Origin: Bacteroidota bacterium
GTDB lineage: Bacteria; Bacteroidota; Bacteroidia; Chitinophagales; Chitinophagaceae
Length of the DNA: 10,571 nt
Reading direction: 5' to 3'
NCBI GenBank assembly: GCA_947460795.1
Contig: CANHJA010000069.1
Span: 1-10,571 of the forward strand
Under the pieces are notes generated by a model, which was given only the letters and a program-made list of their open reading frames with translations, ran no database searches and was not told the DNA's origin. The position numbers and the translations under genes were made by a program. Shown in pieces: positions 8,101-10,571 of this stretch. Numbering within the stretch: position 1 is the first letter of the stretch; every line of letters starts with the position of its first letter.

Positions 8101-9491
8101 TTGGGTTGGAATGCTTGAATTGATAAACGGTGTAAGGTTGGGGCACGATTTAATAAAATCGGATGACCTTTTAATATATTTTCTAAGATATCCCAAACAA
8201 CAGCTTCTTTTTTCTCTACTAATTTCTTAGCTGATTTAACTGTTTTTACGATTCCTCTTTCAATTAATTTACGAATAATAAATGGTTTGAAAAGCTCAGC
8301 AGCCATGTCTTTTGGCAATCCGCACTCATGCAATTTCATTTCTGGACCTACTACGATAACCGAACGACCTGAGTAGTCAACACGTTTACCTAACAAGTTT
8401 TGACGGAAACGACCTTGTTTACCTTTTAACACATCTGATAATGATTTCAACGCACGACCACCCTCTGCTTTTACTGCATTTGATTTACGTGAGTTGTCCA
8501 TCAAACTATCGATGGCTTCTTGCAACATACGTTTTTCATTGCGTAAGATTACTTCTGGTGCTTTGATCTCTAATAAACGCTTTAAACGGTTGTTACGAAT
8601 AATAACACGACGATATAAATCATTTAAATCTGAAGAGGCAAAACGACCTCCATCTAAAGGAACCAATGGGCGTAATTCTGGTGGGATAACAGGTACATAT
8701 TGCATTACCATCCACTCAGGTTTATTTTCAATGTGAGAATTTGCTTCTCTGAATGCCTCTACCACACTCAAACGTTTTAAAGCCTCAGCTTTACGTTGTT
8801 GTGATGTTTCAAATGCTGCTGCATTGCGTAACTCATAAGACAATTTGTCTAAATCAATACGAGACAATAACATTTGTACAGCCTCAGCACCCATTTTAGC
8901 GATGAATTTATTTGGATCATCATCACTTAATAATTGGTTCTCCTTCGGCAATTTCTCTAATATATCTAAATACTCATCTTCAGTTAATAAAGAGATGAAT
9001 GTATCTTCTTTTTCTTTCAATGCTAAGGTAGAACGAATCATTGCATCCGCTTCTCCAGCATTGATAACTACAAAACGCTCGTAATAAACAATCATTTCTA
9101 ATTTCTTAGATCCTGTTCCTAACAAGTACCCAATTTTATTAGGCAATGATTTAAAATACCAAATATGAACCACAGGAACTACCAATTTGATATGTCCCAT
9201 TCTTTCACGACGAACTTTTTTCTCTGTAACCTCTACTCCACAACGATCACAAACAATTCCTTTGTAACGAATACGCTTGTATTTTCCACAATAACACTCA
9301 TAATCTTTGGTTGGCCCAAATATTTTTTCACAAAATAAACCATCTCTTTCTGGCTTATAAGTTCTGTAATTGATTGTTTCTGGCTTTAAAATTTCCCCAA
9401 AACTTCTATTTAAAATAGAGTCTGGCGATGCCAAGGTAATCGTTATTTTATTAAACGATGGTCTTGTTTTGTTCTCTTTTTTGAAACTCAT
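5175..9491 (-). CDS. rpoC: DNA-directed RNA polymerase subunit beta'
   Basis: Largest subunit of RNA polymerase, forming the clamp and most of the active site. The chosen start gives 1438 residues, usual for Bacteroidota. Visible landmarks: the N-terminal zinc finger (C66, C68, C81, C84); the catalytic NADFDGD loop at 482-488 with the Mg-binding aspartates D484, D486 and D488; the second zinc site (C832, C905, C912, C915); the bridge helix at about 797-821; the trigger loop from about 925 to 956; and a large lineage insertion of repeated barrel-sandwich-like segments (about 957-1133) splitting the trigger-loop region before GRSRDITGG, in the place of SI3 in E. coli. The frame is open 16 codons further upstream to 9539, but the family begins with the MSFKKEN-type block, so the ATG at 9489-9491 is preferred. 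It is preceded by an A-rich stretch without a Shine-Dalgarno motif. No rpoB is adjacent, which is unusual: the upstream neighbour is divergent trpS. Confidence 0.98.
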   Translation of the reverse strand: MSFKKENKTRPSFNKITITLASPDSILNRSFGEILKPETINYRTYKPERDGLFCEKIFGPTKDYECYCGKYKRIRYKGIVCDRCGVEVTEKKVRRERMGHIKLVVPVVHIWYFKSLPNKIGYLLGTGSKKLEMIVYYERFVVINAGEADAMIRSTLALKEKEDTFISLLTEDEYLDILEKLPKENQLLSDDDPNKFIAKMGAEAVQMLLSRIDLDKLSYELRNAAAFETSQQRKAEALKRLSVVEAFREANSHIENKPEWMVMQYVPVIPPELRPLVPLDGGRFASSDLNDLYRRVIIRNNRLKRLLEIKAPEVILRNEKRMLQEAIDSLMDNSRKSNAVKAEGGRALKSLSDVLKGKQGRFRQNLLGKRVDYSGRSVIVVGPEMKLHECGLPKDMAAELFKPFIIRKLIERGIVKTVKSAKKLVEKKEAVVWDILENILKGHPILLNRAPTLHRLSIQAFQPKLIEGKAIQLHPLVCSSFNADFDGDQMAVHLPLSNAAILEAQLLMLASHNILNPQNGTPITLPSQDMVLGLYYISKGKKNLPNDPIKGEGLCFYSAEEVVIANNEGKADLHAWIKVKANVREADGTIVNKLIDTTVGRVLFNINTPEKVGFINELLTKKSLRTIIGDVIKYTDIPTTVKFLDDIKTLGFRTAFKGGLSFNPEDLIIPDLKAKMLETAKGEVDEVWDNYNMGLITNNERYNQIIDIWSRADTKVTETLIKEMAADKQGFNSVYMMLDSGARGSKQQIKQLSGIRGLMAKPRKSGSTGSEIIENPILSNFKDGLNVLEYFISTHGARKGLADTALKTADAGYLTRRLVDVTQDVIIREEDCGTLRGIATSALKENEDIVESLFDRIVGRTSLHDVTDYQGNLLAEAGQEITIDIADAIEKADIDTVEIRSVLTCESKRGVCSKCYGLNLANGKMAQKGDAVGIIAAQSIGEPGTQLTLRTFHVGGAASSSAIDSHMSAKFDGKIEFDSVRTTKYTNKAGEETVIVITRMGEMRIVNDEGVVLVSSEIPYGATLNVKNGQKLKKGDEICSWDPFNAVIIAEIAGKVRFENVIEGITFREEVDEQSGLREKVIIETKDRTKIPTIIIEGKENKMYNIPVGSHLIINDGDTIQSGHILVKIPRVMGRSRDITGGLPRVTELFEARNPSNPAVVAEIDGVVSFGGVKRGNREINIESKDGIIKKYLVPLSKHIIVQEGDFIKAGTPLSDGSITPSDILSIKGPFAVQEYLVNEIQEVYRLQGVKINDKHVEVIVRQMMRKVTIEDAGDTKFLEGDIVDKLEFQDENDWIFDKVVVTDAGNSEKLHAGQISNLREIREENSLLRRNDKTLVQYRNAQPATSSPNLLGITKASLGTFSWISAASFQETTKVLSQAAIAGKTDFMWGLKENVITGNLIPAGTGMKDFDNVIVGSKDEYEILQNSRELLQFDDEE

Positions 9492-9718
9492 TTGTTTACT
9501 TTTATGTTTTAAAATGGATGGGTATAAATACAAAAACATGACTGAATTTTGATGTTGATTTTTTATTTAAAAACCAAGTTACAAAACTCTGAAAGTCATG
9601 ATACATCTACATTTCGCTTACATTCATTTTGATACACTTTTCGTGCAACCAAGACCATTAGTTGATGAATTGTAAACTAATATCGGTGTATAATTTATAT
9701 AAATCCACAGAAATTAGG
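9492..9718 (-). promoter_or_regulatory. Predicted 5' leader of rpoC mRNA (about 227 nt)
   Basis: Inferred from the distance between the candidate -7 element at 9721-9729 and the rpoC ATG. It contains an imperfect inverted repeat at its 5' end. No riboswitch or ribosomal-protein binding site that I know could be recognised, and no T-run following a strong stem, so I see no obvious attenuator. Confidence 0.4.
9677..9717. repeat. Imperfect inverted repeat at the predicted 5' end of the rpoC leader
   Basis: Outer arms CTAAT (9677-9681) and ATTAG (9713-9717) flank the 12-base palindrome ATTTATATAAAT (9693-9704), with GTG/CAC matches between them. As RNA the stem would be weak and interrupted. It could instead be a protein-binding palindrome next to the promoter, or chance in A/T-rich DNA. 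Confidence 0.35.
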
Positions 9719-9720
9719 AC

Positions 9721-9729
9721 GCAAAAGTA
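9721..9729 (-). promoter_or_regulatory. Bacteroidota -7 promoter element (TACTTTTGC) for rpoC
   Basis: On the minus strand TACTTTTGC fits TAnnTTTG with the frequent trailing C. It is the only such match facing rpoC in the intergenic region. The predicted start near 9718 would leave a leader of about 227 nt. The -33 element is degenerate: TCG rather than TTG 20 bases upstream. Confidence 0.55.
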
Positions 9730-9823
9730 AGGTTTTAATGCCATTTAAACGAAAAGAAATGAAATATTTTTTTATACAGCAGAATCTTAAGTCAGGATCG
9801 TCAAATAAAAAAATCTAAAGTTT

Positions 9824-9851
9824 CAACCTACAACTCACAACTCACAACTAT
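9824..9851 (+). repeat. Tandem heptamer (CAACTCA-type), four units, in the trpS promoter
   Basis: Four consecutive 7-base units are in register: CAACCTA, CAACTCA, CAACTCA, CAACTAT. The two central units are identical and the last runs into the -7 element. The array fills the spacer where the -33/-7 gap should be, so it may set promoter spacing. Confidence 0.7.
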
Positions 9852-9857
9852 ATTTGC
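9849..9857 (+). promoter_or_regulatory. Bacteroidota -7 promoter element (TATATTTGC) for trpS
   Basis: TATATTTGC matches TAnnTTTG exactly, with a trailing C. It ends 6 bases before the trpS ATG, so the predicted start near 9860 leaves 0-5 nt of leader. No good TTG -33 element is seen at standard spacing; TTTC at 9821-9824 is a weak candidate with a 24-base spacer. Confidence 0.6.
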
Positions 9858-9863
9858 AGAATC

Positions 9864-10571
9864 ATGAATAAAGAGATTGTTGTTAGTGGAATACGCTCTA
9901 CTGGAAATTTACATTTAGGGAATTATTTTGGTGCAATGCGCAATTACGTTAAGATGCAGGATGAATTTCCATGTTACTTTTTTGTGGCGGATTATCATTC
10001 ATTAACAACACATCCTGATCCATTGCAACTGAAACCCAATGTGCATAAAGTTTTAGCAGAAAACATTGCTTGTGGTTTAGATCCAAACAAAGTTACATTA
10101 TATGTGCAAAGCGATGTTCCTGAAATTCCCGAATTGTATTTAATGTTGAATATGATGGCTTATAAAGGCGAGTTAGAAAAAACAGCTTCGTTTAAAGACA
10201 AAGCGCGTAGCCAGCCAGACAACATCAATGCGGGTTTGCTTACTTACCCAACTTTAATGGCAGCAGATATTTTAATTCACAAAGCCAAATATGTTCCCGT
10301 AGGAAAAGATCAAGAACAACATTTAGAAATGGCTAGAAATTTCGCTCAACGTTTTAACCATCGATATGGGGAAATGTTCCCTGAGCCCTATCCATTTAAT
10401 TTTGGAAATGAATTAATAAAAATTCCAAGCTTGGATGGCAATGGCAAAATGAGTAAAAGTGAAAATGAAAACGCAACCCTTTATCTTTCTGATTCGGATG
10501 AAGTGATTCGTAAAAAAGTAATGAAAGCCAAAACAGACCAAGGTCCTACAGAACCAAACATGGTCATGCCC
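9864..10571 (+). CDS. trpS: Tryptophanyl-tRNA synthetase, 3'-truncated by window edge
   Basis: Cytoplasmic class I aminoacyl-tRNA synthetase that activates tryptophan with ATP and charges tRNA-Trp. The first 236 codons are present with no stop; the family is usually about 320-345 residues, so roughly 90-100 are missing. The two class I ATP-binding signatures are visible: TGNLHLGNY with the HLGN form of HIGH at 17-20, and a perfect KMSKS at 195-199. The segment between them contains FVADYHSLTT, AYKGELEKTASFKDK, the LLTYPTLMAADIL helix and VPVGKDQEQHLEMAR, all typical of TrpS as opposed to TyrS. The ATG at 9864 is chosen because the TrpS core (VVSGIRSTG) begins four residues later. A -7 promoter element lies just upstream, so the mRNA may be leaderless. 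It is divergent from rpoC and shares the intergenic region with it. Confidence 0.96.
   Translation, partial: MNKEIVVSGIRSTGNLHLGNYFGAMRNYVKMQDEFPCYFFVADYHSLTTHPDPLQLKPNVHKVLAENIACGLDPNKVTLYVQSDVPEIPELYLMLNMMAYKGELEKTASFKDKARSQPDNINAGLLTYPTLMAADILIHKAKYVPVGKDQEQHLEMARNFAQRFNHRYGEMFPEPYPFNFGNELIKIPSLDGNGKMSKSENENATLYLSDSDEVIRKKVMKAKTDQGPTEPNMVMP

Larger units (their letters stand above)
9492..9863. other. Noncoding divergent regulatory region between rpoC and trpS
   Basis: This 372-base stretch separates rpoC (leftward) from trpS (rightward). It holds two outward-facing -7 elements, a likely rpoC leader with an imperfect inverted repeat near its 5' end, and a tandem heptamer upstream of trpS. 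I see no tRNA, no other structured RNA that I recognise, and no supported protein-coding gene. The part at 9740-9823 is A/T-rich and otherwise featureless. Confidence 0.75.

Noticed and set aside
9492..9539. In-frame 16-codon N-terminal extension of rpoC starting at 9539
   Set aside because: RpoC of this phylum begins with the MSFKKEN-type block, which starts at 9491. The extension (MFLYLYPS...) has no counterpart known to me and lies in the A/T-rich leader.
5491..9552. Several plus-strand open frames of 60-124 codons opposite rpoC
   Set aside because: All are shadows of the strongly conserved rpoC frame; none shows its own family motifs or a start context.
9596..9658. Twenty-codon open frame on the minus strand in the rpoC leader (possible leader peptide)
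   Set aside because: It contains no run of regulatory codons and no following attenuator, and this length is expected by chance.
9701..9709. AAATCCACA resembling a DnaA box
   Set aside because: It has two mismatches to TTATCCACA, with no cluster of further boxes, no dnaA or dnaN nearby and no DNA-unwinding-like array.

Overview
The window looks like a chromosome segment of an AT-rich member of the Bacteroidota, probably Flavobacteriia-like. Four things point there: a secreted repeat protein ending in a gliding-motility/type IX secretion C-terminal domain, an RpoC with the N-terminal block and length usual for the phylum, promoter elements of the Bacteroidota form TAnnTTTG, and start codons preceded by A/T-rich sequence without Shine-Dalgarno motifs. 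I would not assign family or genus.

Layout. (1) Positions 1-1085, plus strand: the 3' end of a carotenoid gene cluster, with a 5'-truncated beta-carotene hydroxylase (CrtZ) followed after 5 bases by a small membrane lycopene cyclase of the CrtYc/CrtYd type. Together they would convert lycopene to beta-carotene and then to zeaxanthin. (2) Positions 1082-5026, minus strand: a two-gene unit with its own candidate promoter. A 160-residue secreted protein of unknown function is followed, with no gap, by an 1153-residue type IX-secreted protein built around thirteen 47-residue cysteine-pair repeats. The stop codons of this unit and the carotenoid unit interlock in the sequence TTAA. (3) Positions 5125-9491, minus strand: rpoC (RNA polymerase beta') with a strong intrinsic terminator. 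(4) Positions 9492-9863: a noncoding region carrying back-to-back promoter elements, one giving rpoC a leader of about 227 nt and one giving trpS almost no leader. (5) Position 9864 to the end, plus strand: the first 236 codons of trpS (tryptophanyl-tRNA synthetase), cut by the window edge.

The most notable point of organisation is that rpoC stands alone. The gene upstream is divergent trpS rather than rpoB, and the gene downstream is an unrelated secreted-protein unit beyond a terminator. I found no RNA genes, mobile elements, CRISPR arrays or defence genes, and no convincing undescribed multi-gene system. The unusual items are the isolated rpoC, the likely leaderless trpS with heptamer repeats in its promoter, and the regular repeat array in the surface protein with its tightly coupled small partner.
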